Positions 27,036-36,850 of a stretch of DNA of 64,000 nucleotides are shown one piece after another. Origin of the DNA: Myxococcota bacterium. Lineage in GTDB: Bacteria > Myxococcota > UBA727 > JABDBI01. A program made the position numbers and the translations under genes. Position 1 is the first letter of the stretch; each line of letters opens with the position of its first letter. The notes beneath the pieces are model-generated. The model worked only from the letters and a program-made list of their open reading frames with translations, was not told the DNA's origin and did not search any database. The DNA lies in the NCBI GenBank assembly GCA_040387835.1, contig JAZKCZ010000003.1, positions 43,161 through 107,160 of the forward strand. Direction: 5' to 3'.

Positions 27036-28316
27036 ATGCCTTCACCAGAGAAGCCGCTAACGCAACATATCCGCCCGGATGGCGACGTGCTTTCCATTAG
27101 TGAATACATGGGCGTTGGTGGCTATCAAAGTTTGCTCAACTTGAGCAACATGGCGCCGCAGGACGTTACCAAATTAATATCCGATTCCGGGTTGATGGGA
27201 CGAGGCGGAGCTGGTTTTAGTACAGGCTTTAAGATGAGCGCTGTGCCCATGGGTGAGAACGCGCCTAAAACCAAATATTTGGTTGCCAACGCAGACGAAA
27301 TGGAGCCCGGTACTTTCAAAGACCGACTCCTGTTGGAAGGCAACCCTCACCAACTCATCGAAGGTATGCTGATTTCAGCCTATGCTATTGGTGCTAATGT
27401 TGCCTATATCTTTATAAGAGGCGAATATAAGCTCGCCATCACCCGGCTTAATAAAGCTGTTGAAGAAGCTTATGCCAAAGGTTTTTTAGGCGCCGGTCGC
27501 AATCTCGAACTTCATGTTCACCCAAGCGCCGGGCGCTATATTTGCGGTGAAGAAACCGCGCTCATTAACGCCCTCGAAGGCAGACGCGCTACGCCTCGGG
27601 CTAAACCACCCTTCCCGCAAACTGTGGGGCTGTGGGGAAAACCCACGCTGGTTCAGAACGTTGAAACCTTGAGCAACCTGCCTCATATCATTAATCATGG
27701 TGCTGAATGGTTCAAAGGCCTTTCCAAGGGCGTTGATGCCGGCACCAAACTTTATGGCGTCAGCGGGCACGTGAACACCCCCGGTTGCTACGAGCTGCCC
27801 ATGGGGACAACCACCCGGGAGCTTCTGGAAGTGCATGCTGGCGGCATGAAAGCTGGCCGCAAGTTCAAGGCTTTACTGCCAGGCGGCGCTTCGACTGACT
27901 TCTGGTTAGAAGACAAGCTCGATACGCCGATGGATTTTTCATCGACCGCCAAAATCCGTACTCGCATGGGCACGGGCACCATGATCATACTCGATGATAA
28001 GACCTGTCCTATCGGCATGCTTTTATCGCTCGAGCGCTTTTTCAAACAAGAATCCTGCGGCTGGTGTACGCCTTGTCGCGACGGCCTCTCTTGGGTGGCT
28101 AAAATCTTGGAAGCTTTTGAACGTGGTGAAGGCAGAATCGAAGACATCGCTCAGCTAGAACGCCACGCCAGGCTTCTTGGCCCCGGCAGCACTTTTTGCG
28201 CGTTAGCACCCGGAGCGGCTTCTCCGCTTGGAACCGGGCTGGCCTATTTTAAAGACGAATTCTTGCAACACATTCAAGAAAAGAGATGCCCTTATGCCGA
28301 CCATCTTCATCGATAA
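27036..28316 (+). CDS. nuoF: NADH-quinone oxidoreductase subunit F (51 kDa, NADH/FMN binding)
   Basis: A 426-residue peripheral subunit of complex I that oxidises NADH. It shows the nucleotide/FMN-binding glycine-rich loop GLMGRGGAGFSTGFK (about residue 54), the NADH/FMN region ANADEMEPGTFKDR, YICGEETALINALEG, and the N3 [4Fe-4S] ligands SCGWCTPCRDG (about residue 340) with the fourth Cys in TFCAL (about 387). Its 3' end overlaps the nuoG start by 23 bp. An AAGGG ribosome-binding site precedes the ATG. It is separated from nuoE by about 5.4 kb of unrelated genes. Confidence 0.96.
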   Translation: MPSPEKPLTQHIRPDGDVLSISEYMGVGGYQSLLNLSNMAPQDVTKLISDSGLMGRGGAGFSTGFKMSAVPMGENAPKTKYLVANADEMEPGTFKDRLLLEGNPHQLIEGMLISAYAIGANVAYIFIRGEYKLAITRLNKAVEEAYAKGFLGAGRNLELHVHPSAGRYICGEETALINALEGRRATPRAKPPFPQTVGLWGKPTLVQNVETLSNLPHIINHGAEWFKGLSKGVDAGTKLYGVSGHVNTPGCYELPMGTTTRELLEVHAGGMKAGRKFKALLPGGASTDFWLEDKLDTPMDFSSTAKIRTRMGTGTMIILDDKTCPIGMLLSLERFFKQESCGWCTPCRDGLSWVAKILEAFERGEGRIEDIAQLERHARLLGPGSTFCALAPGAASPLGTGLAYFKDEFLQHIQEKRCPYADHLHR

Positions 28317-30414
28317 CAAACCTTATGAAGTCAAAGAGGGGCAAAATGTTTTGCACGCTGCGGTATCTCATGGCTTGAACCTGCCCTACTTCTGCTGGCA
28401 TCCCGCACTTGGTTCTGCAGGTGCTTGTAGACAATGCGCGGTGCAGCATTTTAAAGATGAGGCCGATACCGCTGGCCGCATGGTCATGTCTTGTATGACC
28501 CCTGCGAGTGAAGGTTCGCGATTTTCCATAGAACACCCGACTTGTAAGTCATTTAGAGCCGATGTGATTGAGTGGATGATGACCAATCATCCGCATGACT
28601 GCCCTGTTTGCGATGAAGGTGGCGAATGCCATTTGCAGGACATGACTCTCATGACGGGGCATAATAAGCGCAACTATCGTTTTCCCAAACGGACGTTCAA
28701 AAATCAGGATTTGGGGCCGTTTATTCATCATGAGATGAACCGTTGTATTACTTGCTACCGTTGCACACGATACTATCAAGATGTTGCTGGCGGCGATGAT
28801 TTGCATTCGTTCTCTTCTTCTAACAAAGTTTACTTTGGACGATTTGAAGACGGCATGTTGCAGAGTGAGTTTAGTGGAAACTTGGTCGAAGTTTGTCCGA
28901 CAGGGGTTTTTACCGACAAGACTTTTAGAGCCAACTATGTGCGCAAGTGGGATTTGCAGACGGCGCCTTCTATCTGTCAGCAGTGTAGTTTGGGATGCAA
29001 TATTAGCCCTGGGGAACGGCTTGGGAGTTTGAGACGGGTTCAAAATCGGTTTCATCCTGAGGTTAATGGGTACTTTTTGTGTGATAAGGGAAGGTTTGGG
29101 CATCGGTTTGTTAATCGGGACCCTCTCCCGATTTTGGCTAGCCAAAATCTCCCTCTCCCACTCGTGGGAGAGGGTAGCCTTGTTGGGATCGGGAGTCCGT
29201 TGGCTTCGCTGGAGGCTAACTTTGCATTGAGAGAGTTGGTTGGGGTGGATAACTTTTTTGATGGGCACACATCGGCTCAGCATCTTTTGCTGCAGCGGAT
29301 TATGGAGATTTTGGCGCAATACCCGGAGACTGCTTCGCAGCTGGATATCCGGCAGGCGGATTTCATTTTGGTTTTGGGCGAAGATTTGACTGTCACCGCC
29401 CCGATGTTGGCCTTGTCTATTCGGCAGAATATTTATGCTTTGAAGCAAAAAGATGCCGCTTCCAAAGGCATCCCCGAATGGAACGATATTGCGGTTCGTA
29501 ACGCTGAGCGGGATTTGCCCGATTGCTTGTACTTGGTAGATGATGCGGTGACTAAGCTTGATTCATTGGCTTCGCAGAAAATGGGTCTTGATTTCGAAAA
29601 AATTTCTGAGTGGATTCCGAGGCTCCGTGCCGCCAATAATCCCGTGATTATCGCGGGAACAAGCTTAGAATCGAAAGCTTTGATCGATTTGAGTAAAGAG
29701 CTTAAAGATATGGCGCCGAAGGCTAAGCTTTGCTACGTGTTGCCGGCTTCTAACAGCTTTGGTTTAACACTGATGCAGCCTAAAGCTTTGACTGCGCTGC
29801 CGGATAACGCGCACGCCATCGTGGTTGAGCAAAGTTTGCCTGAGGATGTGCTTCAAAAGTTTGCGCACTTAACCGTCATTGATTATCTGCCCAGCGAGAC
29901 TTCGGCTAAAGCGAATATGGCTTACGGCTGTGCCAGCTTTGCGGAAACAACCGGTACCTTAGTGAATCACGAAGGTCGTGTGCAAAGGTTCTACTCGGTT
30001 TTTGAAAGACGTGAAAAACGGCCGGAAAGTTGGCGTATTTTGCGCGATCTGGGCGGCTTTGTCTGGGACAATGTTGATGCGCTTTGCGCCGATTTGATAA
30101 AGCAGTTTCCGATATTTGTACCATTTTTCAAGCAGGCGCATGGCGCGGAGTTTAAGATTAAGGGCGAGAAAATCGCGCGACAGACTTCGGAATTTAGTGG
30201 CCGCACAGCGATTCACACCAAAATAAGCATGCACGAGCCGGCGCCACAGGCAGATCCGGATTCGCCGTTTGCCTACTCGATGGAAGGCTATCATGGCGAT
30301 ATGCCGCCAGATTTGGCGGCGAGTTATTGGAAGCCGGGTTGGAACTCGCTTCAGGCCTTTAACTCTATGCCGCACACCACCAGTGGCTTTAAGGTTAAGG
30401 TGGGCGGCCTATGA
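28294..30414 (+). CDS. nuoG: NADH-quinone oxidoreductase subunit G (75 kDa) with in-frame repeat insertion
   Basis: A 706-residue complex I subunit. The N-terminal part holds the [2Fe-2S] ligands (YFCWHPALGSAGACRQC and a later Cys), the H-x3-C-x2-C-x5-C motif (HPHDCPVCDEGGEC), the [4Fe-4S] set CITCYRC with CPTG, and an additional CQQCSLGC...C set near residue 230. The C-terminal part is the molybdopterin-oxidoreductase-like domain without cofactor. ATG 28294 (MPTIFIDNKPYEV) is chosen over 28228 because it gives the family N-terminus. Residues about 277-294 (PLPILASQNLPLPLVGEG) are encoded by a dispersed palindromic repeat inserted in frame. The stop overlaps nuoH as ATGA. Confidence 0.95.
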   Translation: MPTIFIDNKPYEVKEGQNVLHAAVSHGLNLPYFCWHPALGSAGACRQCAVQHFKDEADTAGRMVMSCMTPASEGSRFSIEHPTCKSFRADVIEWMMTNHPHDCPVCDEGGECHLQDMTLMTGHNKRNYRFPKRTFKNQDLGPFIHHEMNRCITCYRCTRYYQDVAGGDDLHSFSSSNKVYFGRFEDGMLQSEFSGNLVEVCPTGVFTDKTFRANYVRKWDLQTAPSICQQCSLGCNISPGERLGSLRRVQNRFHPEVNGYFLCDKGRFGHRFVNRDPLPILASQNLPLPLVGEGSLVGIGSPLASLEANFALRELVGVDNFFDGHTSAQHLLLQRIMEILAQYPETASQLDIRQADFILVLGEDLTVTAPMLALSIRQNIYALKQKDAASKGIPEWNDIAVRNAERDLPDCLYLVDDAVTKLDSLASQKMGLDFEKISEWIPRLRAANNPVIIAGTSLESKALIDLSKELKDMAPKAKLCYVLPASNSFGLTLMQPKALTALPDNAHAIVVEQSLPEDVLQKFAHLTVIDYLPSETSAKANMAYGCASFAETTGTLVNHEGRVQRFYSVFERREKRPESWRILRDLGGFVWDNVDALCADLIKQFPIFVPFFKQAHGAEFKIKGEKIARQTSEFSGRTAIHTKISMHEPAPQADPDSPFAYSMEGYHGDMPPDLAASYWKPGWNSLQAFNSMPHTTSGFKVKVGGL
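29122..29174. repeat. dispersed palindromic CCTCTCC-type repeat, copy 2, inside nuoG
   Basis: The first 37 bases (29122-29158) are identical to 6838-6874, with the 20-bp palindrome GATTTTGGCTAGCCAAAATC, followed by the hairpin CCCTCTCCCAC-TC-GTGGGAGAGGG. It is translated without a stop as part of NuoG. Confidence 0.88.
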
Positions 30415-31346
30415 TGGTTGTGATTATTCCAGTTTGCATGCTGCTCACGCCGCTTATTATGGCGTCGTTGCTGGTTTGGGGTGAACGGCGTTTCTTGGCG
30501 CTGTTTCAAGAGCGGCATGGACCGAATCGCCTCGGGCCTCTGGGTCTTGGGCAGTTGCCGGCAGATGTCATAAAGATGTTTTTTAAGCAGGACTGGGTGC
30601 CGCCATTTGCGGACAAGTTCGTATTCATCTTGGCACCTGCCATTATTATGGCAACGACTTTGCTGTCGTTTATGGTGATTCCGGCGATGCCGGGTTTTGT
30701 GGTTTGGGACTCTAGCGTTGGATTGCTGGTGTTTTTAGCTTTGTCTGCGCTGGGCGCTTACTCGGTCGTTTTGGCGGGCTGGGCTTCCAATAACAAGTAC
30801 GCGTTGCTGGGGGGCCTTCGCGCTTCGGGGCAAATGCTGGCTTATGAAGTGTTTATGGGTCTGTCTGTGATGGGCGTCGCCGCTCGGGCTGGCTCGTTTA
30901 ACTTGACGCAGATTGTGGAATCACAGGCTGGGTGCTGGAACATTATCCCCCAGTTTTTAGGGTTTGTGATTTTTTATATTGCTTCGCTGGCCGAAACTCA
31001 TCGAACGCCGTTCGATTTGGCGGAGGCTGAGAGCGAGCTGGTGGCAGGGTTTCACTCGGAGTACAGCGGACTTAAATTTGGCATGTTCTTTGTGGGCGAG
31101 TACATTGGCGTGACGCTCATGTCCATGATGATGTCGGTTTTGTTTTTTGGTGGTTGGCAGGGGCCGTTTATTTCGGGGCCTTGGTGGCTTTTGCTGAAGA
31201 CGGTTATTTTGATCATGAGCTTTATTTTGGTGCGCGCAACGCTGCCGCGGCTTCGCTATGATCAGTTGATTAAGCTAGGTTGGAAATATCTGCTGCCGCT
31301 GTCGTTGCTTAACTTGATGGTCACGGCTTTGGTGATTTTATGGTGA
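30411..31346 (+). CDS. nuoH: NADH-quinone oxidoreductase subunit H
   Basis: A 311-residue membrane subunit (ND1 family) at the junction of the peripheral and membrane arms, contributing to the quinone tunnel. Landmarks: [39 protein letters not shown] near the N-terminus, and [27 protein letters not shown], the conserved acidic loop. About eight hydrophobic helices. The start ATG at 30411 overlaps the nuoG stop (ATGATG), and the end overlaps nuoI by 7 bp. Confidence 0.96.
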   Translation: MMVVIIPVCMLLTPLIMASLLVWGERRFLALFQERHGPNRLGPLGLGQLPADVIKMFFKQDWVPPFADKFVFILAPAIIMATTLLSFMVIPAMPGFVVWDSSVGLLVFLALSALGAYSVVLAGWASNNKYALLGGLRASGQMLAYEVFMGLSVMGVAARAGSFNLTQIVESQAGCWNIIPQFLGFVIFYIASLAETHRTPFDLAEAESELVAGFHSEYSGLKFGMFFVGEYIGVTLMSMMMSVLFFGGWQGPFISGPWWLLLKTVILIMSFILVRATLPRLRYDQLIKLGWKYLLPLSLLNLMVTALVILW

Positions 31347-31834
31347 GCATATTAAAGGGTCTATGGCTCGTTTTTAAGCATGCTTTCAATAAGCCGGTCA
31401 CGATTCAGTATCCGGAAGAAATGCCGAAGTTGCCGCCTCGGTACCGGGGTCGCATTGTTTTGACTCGGGATCCGGATGGCCATGAACGCTGCGTCGCTTG
31501 TTATTTATGCTCGGCAGTTTGTCCAGTGGACTGTATTTCGATTCAGGCGACTGAGGATGAAAACGGACGTAGGTATCCTAAGACTTTTCGTATTAATTTT
31601 TCGCGTTGTATTTACTGCGGGCTGTGCGAAGAGGCTTGCCCGACCACTGCAATTCAGCTAACGCCTGATTTTGAAATGGCTGAATATCGGCGCGAAAATA
31701 TGGTTTACGAAAAAGAGCATTTATTGATTTCAGGGCCTGGCAAGTACCCGGGGTATAACTTTTATCGGGTAGCCGGAGTTTCAGTGGGCGTGAAAGAAGA
31801 TGAGCCGATTGATACCAGGAGTCTGATGCCATGA
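31340..31834 (+). CDS. nuoI: NADH-quinone oxidoreductase subunit I (ferredoxin-type)
   Basis: A 164-residue peripheral subunit carrying two [4Fe-4S] clusters, N6a and N6b. The two motifs are [12 protein letters not shown] (about residue 51) and [12 protein letters not shown] (about residue 90). The N-terminal amphipathic stretch attaches it to the membrane arm. Its start lies within the last codons of nuoH, and its stop overlaps nuoJ (ATGA). Confidence 0.96.
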   Translation: MVSILKGLWLVFKHAFNKPVTIQYPEEMPKLPPRYRGRIVLTRDPDGHERCVACYLCSAVCPVDCISIQATEDENGRRYPKTFRINFSRCIYCGLCEEACPTTAIQLTPDFEMAEYRRENMVYEKEHLLISGPGKYPGYNFYRVAGVSVGVKEDEPIDTRSLMP

Positions 31835-32289
31835 GCTTTGTTTTTCACATGAGCTCTGCCATTGCGATTTTGGCGACCTTGATGGCCATGATGTCTTTGA
31901 AAGCCATTCATGCTTTGATCTATTTTATCGTGTCGCTGCTGGCTTTAAGCGTGGCCTTGTTTGATGTTGGTGCGCCGTTTGCGGCGGCGCTTGAGCTGAT
32001 TATTTATGCGGGCGCCATCATGGTGCTGTTTGTTTTTGTGGTGATGTTGCTGAATACCAACAGGGATTTGTCTCGCAAGAATTTGATATTTCCGGCCATA
32101 TTGTTCGGGCTTATTCTGACAGAGTTTTTTTGGTTGTCGCCTAAGGGTGGCGAAAACCACAATATGGCAGCGATTAGTCCTTATGAGATTATGGCGCTAT
32201 TGTTTAAGCAGTATGGCGTTTTGGTGGAGCTCACTTCTTTTATTTTGTTGGCTGGGGTCATTGCTGCCTATCGGATAGCGAAAAAATGA
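31831..32289 (+). CDS. nuoJ: NADH-quinone oxidoreductase subunit J
   Basis: A 152-residue membrane subunit (ND6 family) with five hydrophobic segments. The third contains the conserved [23 protein letters not shown] stretch with its glycine pi-bulge. Overlaps nuoI and nuoK by 4 bp each. Confidence 0.94.
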   Translation: MSFVFHMSSAIAILATLMAMMSLKAIHALIYFIVSLLALSVALFDVGAPFAAALELIIYAGAIMVLFVFVVMLLNTNRDLSRKNLIFPAILFGLILTEFFWLSPKGGENHNMAAISPYEIMALLFKQYGVLVELTSFILLAGVIAAYRIAKK

Positions 32290-32558
32290 ACGAGATTTTA
32301 TTTGTATCGACGGTGCTTTTTTGCATCGGTTTATTTGGACTGTTGATTAGGCGTAATTTTCTATTTATTTTGTTGTCCATTGAAGTCATGTTCAACTCGG
32401 CTGCATTTGCTTTTGCGGCAATTTCTTGTCATTTAGGAAAACCAGATGGACAGATACTTTTTTTACTTGTCGCAGCCATTGCCGCTGCAGAAATCGCCAT
32501 CGGGTTGGCGCTGCTCATCGCTCACGACAGGCTCTTTAAGACCACAGATTTGGGGTAG
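32286..32558 (+). CDS. nuoK: NADH-quinone oxidoreductase subunit K
   Basis: A 90-residue membrane subunit (ND4L family) with three helices. The conserved glutamates lie in LLSIEVMFNSAAF and AAAEIAIGLAL and form part of the proton path. Slightly shorter than the usual 100 residues. Overlaps nuoJ by 4 bp; nuoL starts 7 bp after the stop. Confidence 0.94.
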   Translation: MNEILFVSTVLFCIGLFGLLIRRNFLFILLSIEVMFNSAAFAFAAISCHLGKPDGQILFLLVAAIAAAEIAIGLALLIAHDRLFKTTDLG

Positions 32559-32565
32559 CTAATTC

Positions 32566-34389
32566 ATGCAACTGGCCATTATCCCTTTATTTCCGTTAAT
32601 TGCTTTCGCCATCCTGGCTTTTATCGGGCCTAAGCTTTCGACAAAGCGTGCCCAGATTATTGGTGTGGCCGGGATTGGATTGTCGTTTGTATCGGCTTTT
32701 AGTGTGCTGAGCTTCTTGTTTTTGGGGCCAAAAGAATTTGCGGCTTACCGGGAAATTTTGTGGACTTGGATTCCATTTTATTCTTCTGAAGTTGACACGG
32801 CGACCATTCAGATGGCGTTTTATTTAGACAGTCTGTCTGCTGTCATGTTGATGGTGGTGACGTTTATCTCAACGTTGATTGCGGTTTTTGCAACTTCGTT
32901 CATGGAAGATGACACAGAAGTTTCGTGGTTTTTTGCCTGCATGAACTTGTTTGTGAGCTTTATGCTCATTTTGGTTTTGGGCGATAATTTATTGGTTTTG
33001 TTTTTGGGCTGGGAAGGCGTTGGACTTTGCAGCTACTTGCTGATTGGCTTTTGGCGAAGCGAAATTGCCAATGGTCTTGCGGCGATGAAAGCCTTTGTGA
33101 CCACGCGTGTGGGCGATGTCTTTTTGCTTTTCGCGATGTTTTTGATTTTTGCCTCGTTTGGCACGCTGAATATCCAAGAGGTTTTGGATTTAGCGGATGC
33201 TAACTGGCCGGTTGGGTCTCGGGTTGCCGCTTTAACCACGCTTTGTTTATTGATTGGCGCAGCGGGTAAATCGGCGCAGATACCGCTTCAGGTTTGGTTA
33301 GCAGATGCCATGCGTGGGCCGACGCCTGTGAGTGCACTCATTCATGCGGCGACCATGGTGACGGCTGGGGTTTACTTGATTGCTCGTTTGGGCGGTTTGT
33401 TTGCTTTGGCACCTGCGGTGCAAAGTCTGGTTTGGATTGTAGGCGCGGCAACGCTGATTATTGCGGGCATATGCGCGCTGCTGCAAAATGACATGAAACG
33501 CATTTTGGCTTACTCCACCATGAGTCAGCTGGGTTATATGTTTTTGGCACTGGGGGCTGGGGCTTATTCAGCGGCGGTTTTTCATTTGGCCACGCATGCT
33601 TGTTTTAAGGCGTTGCTGTTTTTAGGAGCTGGGGCCGTGGGGCATGTGATGCATCATGAGTACAGCTTGCTGAAAGTGGGTAACTTGCGCTTTAAGTTTC
33701 CGCTTTTGTTTTGGATATTTTTGATTGGGCTGGCGTCTTTGTCCGCTTTGCCGTTTGTGACATCTGGATTTTATAGCAAAGAGTTAATTTTGTCGCAGGT
33801 GCTGATGTCGGTTGGTCTGACACCTTGGGCGATTGGCGCTTTTGGGGCGTTGCTCACCGGGCTTTACTCTGCGCGATTATTCGTTTTGTTGTTTTTCAAA
33901 AAGCCTATGCACGAAATCATACCGGCTGGATTTATCGATTGGCGGATGAAGTTGCCGCTGATTACTTTGGCAGTTTTGTCTTTGGTCGCTGGCTTTTTGC
34001 CGATTCCGGCCTGGGTGGATCGCAGTGTTTTGGCGCTCAGCACGCCGCCGACACATCTTTTGTGGCCAGAGTTTATGGCTATTGCGCTTGGTATGCTGGG
34101 CATTGCGATAGGTGCGCTGTATCGCTATGGCCTCTTCGTGCAAAGCAATGTGTGGATGAATAACTTAGGCTTCGATGCGCTTTACGGGCGATTGCTCGTT
34201 ATGCCTTACGAACGCATTTCGTTTTTCATGAAGGCTGACCCCATTCGGGCAGTTTATCGGTTGGTCGCTCTGGTGGGCGGCTCGATTCAACACTTGTTGA
34301 TGCTACTGCAAACTGGGCGGGTCTTACATTATGTGTCTGCGCTGGTGGTCGCCTTGATTCTCATGCTCGCTTACCGGATGGCTCTATGA
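32566..34389 (+). CDS. nuoL: NADH-quinone oxidoreductase subunit L
   Basis: A 607-residue antiporter-like proton-pumping subunit (ND5 family). Typical motifs: LFLGWEGVGLCSYLLIGFW with the key Glu, the core lysine regions GAAGKSAQIPLQVWLADAMRGPTPVSALIHAATMVTAGVYL, and THACFKALLFLGAGAV. The long C-terminal lateral helix region is present, so the protein is full length. Overlaps nuoM by 4 bp. Confidence 0.96.
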   Translation: MQLAIIPLFPLIAFAILAFIGPKLSTKRAQIIGVAGIGLSFVSAFSVLSFLFLGPKEFAAYREILWTWIPFYSSEVDTATIQMAFYLDSLSAVMLMVVTFISTLIAVFATSFMEDDTEVSWFFACMNLFVSFMLILVLGDNLLVLFLGWEGVGLCSYLLIGFWRSEIANGLAAMKAFVTTRVGDVFLLFAMFLIFASFGTLNIQEVLDLADANWPVGSRVAALTTLCLLIGAAGKSAQIPLQVWLADAMRGPTPVSALIHAATMVTAGVYLIARLGGLFALAPAVQSLVWIVGAATLIIAGICALLQNDMKRILAYSTMSQLGYMFLALGAGAYSAAVFHLATHACFKALLFLGAGAVGHVMHHEYSLLKVGNLRFKFPLLFWIFLIGLASLSALPFVTSGFYSKELILSQVLMSVGLTPWAIGAFGALLTGLYSARLFVLLFFKKPMHEIIPAGFIDWRMKLPLITLAVLSLVAGFLPIPAWVDRSVLALSTPPTHLLWPEFMAIALGMLGIAIGALYRYGLFVQSNVWMNNLGFDALYGRLLVMPYERISFFMKADPIRAVYRLVALVGGSIQHLLMLLQTGRVLHYVSALVVALILMLAYRMAL

Positions 34390-35789
34390 CCTTACTGCTT
34401 ATCGTGGCACTGCCAGTTTTTGGCGCACTGCTTGGTTTGCTTGCAAAGAGGTGGGCCTCTTATATTTCGTTGGTCAGCCTTTTAGCGGTGATTGCGCTGA
34501 CGCTGACTGCCTATGGTTGGGGTGAGGCGGCCAGCAGCTTGGAAGATTTGTGGCTGTTTGAATACAAGTTTCAGTGGCTGCACTTTGCACTCGATGGCTT
34601 GTCTTTTGTGCTGCTACTCACTGCGGAGGCTTTGGCCGCGATTGGGTTGGTGCTTTCTTGGAATCGCCCGCGGGAGCAATTCTATTTACTGACAACGGTG
34701 GCTGGGCTTTTTGGGCTCTTGCTGTCGATCGATCTGTTGGCATTCTTTATTTTCTGGGAACTGATGTTGTTGCCGGTCTACTTTTGGGTGCTTCAATTTG
34801 GGCGTGAAAAGCGGAATTTTGCGGCGCTTCAGTTTATTATTTTCACTCAGGCCAGTGGGCTCTTACTGCTGGCGTCGATCGTGGCGCTCTTTGTTCTGAC
34901 TGGCACCACCAATTCGATTGAGCTGATGGAAATCGCCCTACCCCGCAGCATTGAGCTTTGGATTGCCAGCGGGTTTATTTTGGCGTTTTTGATTAAGCTG
35001 CCGGTGTTTCCATTTCACACTTGGATGCCCAGCATGTTTGATGACGCGCCTAAGGTGGCGGTGATTTCAGGCTTGCTGCTGAAGACGGGCGCGTATGGCT
35101 TTTTGCGCTTTGTGCTGCCGATGTTTCCGGAAATCTCCGCGATGTTGGCGCCTTTCATGATGTGCCTGGGGGTTATCAGCGTCATTTACGGCGCGGTGCT
35201 CGCATTTGCACAAAAGAATCCTCGTAAAGTACTTGCTTATGCCACTTTGAGCCATGCGGGTTTGATGCTGATGGGCCTTTTCAGTGGCAATGTGCTTGCG
35301 TTAAACGGTGTCATTGTATTGATGGTGACAGGCGTGTTGGCTACGGCGGGACTATTTATTTCGCTGGAGCTGCATCTTGGGTTTTCAATATTTTTTGCGA
35401 TGGCCAGCATCGGCCTGCCTGGGCTTGGCAATTTTATTGGTGAGTGGCTGCTTTTGTTTGGCTTGTTTCAACAGCGCCCATGGACGGCGATCTTGGGTTC
35501 GCTGACGTTGGTGCTGGGCGCTGCGTATATGTTGCGGTTGCTGATTCAGCTTTTCTACGGCGAGAACAGGCCGGCGGCAGATCCGGCTGAATTTACCAAT
35601 GTCAAAAGGGTTAGCTGTCTATTAGCGGCGGCACTACTCTTATGGATTGGGCTATCGCCAGCGGCACTTCTTGATTTGACGGTTCCAGCGTGGACAGATG
35701 CCAACGCGGTTTCACCGGAGCTGCCCGATATCGAACCGCCATTGCCTGAGCCTGGCAATGAGCTGGATGAAGGAGCAACCAACGTATGA
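34386..35789 (+). CDS. nuoM: NADH-quinone oxidoreductase subunit M
   Basis: A 467-residue antiporter-like subunit (ND4 family). The conserved glutamate lies in FFIFWELMLLPVYFWVL. Lysine-containing helices include FLIKLPVFPFHTWMPSMFDDAPKVAVISGLLLKTGAYGFLRF, and the C-terminal core has GLPGLGNFIGEWLLLFG. About 40 residues shorter than E. coli NuoM, with a charged Pro-rich tail. Overlaps nuoL and nuoN by 4 bp. Confidence 0.95.
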   Translation: MTLLLIVALPVFGALLGLLAKRWASYISLVSLLAVIALTLTAYGWGEAASSLEDLWLFEYKFQWLHFALDGLSFVLLLTAEALAAIGLVLSWNRPREQFYLLTTVAGLFGLLLSIDLLAFFIFWELMLLPVYFWVLQFGREKRNFAALQFIIFTQASGLLLLASIVALFVLTGTTNSIELMEIALPRSIELWIASGFILAFLIKLPVFPFHTWMPSMFDDAPKVAVISGLLLKTGAYGFLRFVLPMFPEISAMLAPFMMCLGVISVIYGAVLAFAQKNPRKVLAYATLSHAGLMLMGLFSGNVLALNGVIVLMVTGVLATAGLFISLELHLGFSIFFAMASIGLPGLGNFIGEWLLLFGLFQQRPWTAILGSLTLVLGAAYMLRLLIQLFYGENRPAADPAEFTNVKRVSCLLAAALLLWIGLSPAALLDLTVPAWTDANAVSPELPDIEPPLPEPGNELDEGATNV

Positions 35790-36850
35790 CGCCTGCTGAA
35801 TGGACGCTATTGCCAATAGGCGTAAGCATCGTTGCGATTTTGGCTTTTATCCCTGCAGCTGGAATGACATGGTTGATTGCCAGTCTTGGGTTGATTCTTT
35901 CGTTTGTTCAGTGCTTCGACAATATGTTTGGGCAGCTGATTCTAATCGCTTCACTGGCTGTCGTCCTATGCTCTCGCCGCCAGCCGGGTGAGTTTCATAT
36001 CTTGTTGCTCAGCAGTACTTTAGGCGCTCTGGTCTGTACGCAAGCGCGGGACTTTATCACGTTATTTGTTGGCATCGAACTGCTCAGCTTGCCTATTTAC
36101 GGGTTAATTGGTTTTGATTCTAAGAACGCTAAGAATCTAACCGCAGCGATTAAATATCTTGTCTTAGCTGGCACATCGTCTGCCTTCATGCTCATGGGCA
36201 TCGTGTTTCTGTATGCAGAAACGGGCTCGATGGCGCTTCACTTTACCGGACCTTTGGGCAGTTGCCTCTTTTTGGCAGGTATTTGTTTCAAGCTCAGCTT
36301 GGCGCCTTTTCACTTGTGGACGCCGGATGTCTATAACGATGCACCGCTGCCAGTGACTGCTTTTTTGGCAACGGTTTCGAAAATCGCCTTTGTCAGCATT
36401 TTGATGCAGTTTAGCCCCTCACCTAAGTTGATGCCGGTTTTGATGGCGGTTGCCGTGTTGTCCATGCTTGTTGGCAGCATTTTGACGCTGAAAGCCGATA
36501 AGATGGCGCGCTTTTTGGCTTATTCGTCCATCGCGCACATGGGTTATGTGATGGTGGCGTGGATGACGCACTCGAACATTGCCTTTTATATGGCGGCTTA
36601 TACTGTCTCGCTGTTGGTCATTTTTTGCGCGTTGATGCTGGATTTCGAAAAGATTGCGATTTTGGGGCTTCTATCTTTGATGGGCATCCCCATGACACCT
36701 ATCTTTTGGGCTAAATATCAGGTGTTAATTTCAGCGTTCGCTGCGCATCAACCTGTGTTGTTTGGTGTTTTTATTGTTTCAAGTTTTATTAGCGTATACG
36801 GATACGGACGGGTAATCGCCCGAATTTGTCAAAGGACTAAGCTGTCATGA
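35786..36850 (+). CDS. nuoN: NADH-quinone oxidoreductase subunit N, short form
   Basis: A 354-residue antiporter-like subunit (ND2 family), clearly shorter than the usual 450-490 residues. The functional landmarks remain: Glu in FVGIELLSLPIYGLIGF, the lysines in CFKLSLAPFHLWTPDVYNDAP and TVSKIAFV, RFLAYSSIAHMGYVMVA, and the C-terminal Lys in LSLMGIPMTPIFWAKYQVL. Missing residues therefore come from the N-terminal helices and from loops. A ND2-like loss of N-terminal helices is known in animal mitochondria. The downstream DsbA-like gene overlaps its end by 4 bp. Confidence 0.92.
   Translation: MTPAEWTLLPIGVSIVAILAFIPAAGMTWLIASLGLILSFVQCFDNMFGQLILIASLAVVLCSRRQPGEFHILLLSSTLGALVCTQARDFITLFVGIELLSLPIYGLIGFDSKNAKNLTAAIKYLVLAGTSSAFMLMGIVFLYAETGSMALHFTGPLGSCLFLAGICFKLSLAPFHLWTPDVYNDAPLPVTAFLATVSKIAFVSILMQFSPSPKLMPVLMAVAVLSMLVGSILTLKADKMARFLAYSSIAHMGYVMVAWMTHSNIAFYMAAYTVSLLVIFCALMLDFEKIAILGLLSLMGIPMTPIFWAKYQVLISAFAAHQPVLFGVFIVSSFISVYGYGRVIARICQRTKLS

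Noticed and set aside
28549..29448. Long minus-strand open frame opposite nuoG
   Set aside because: It is a shadow of nuoG, with no family similarity; it only happens to translate the palindromic repeat.
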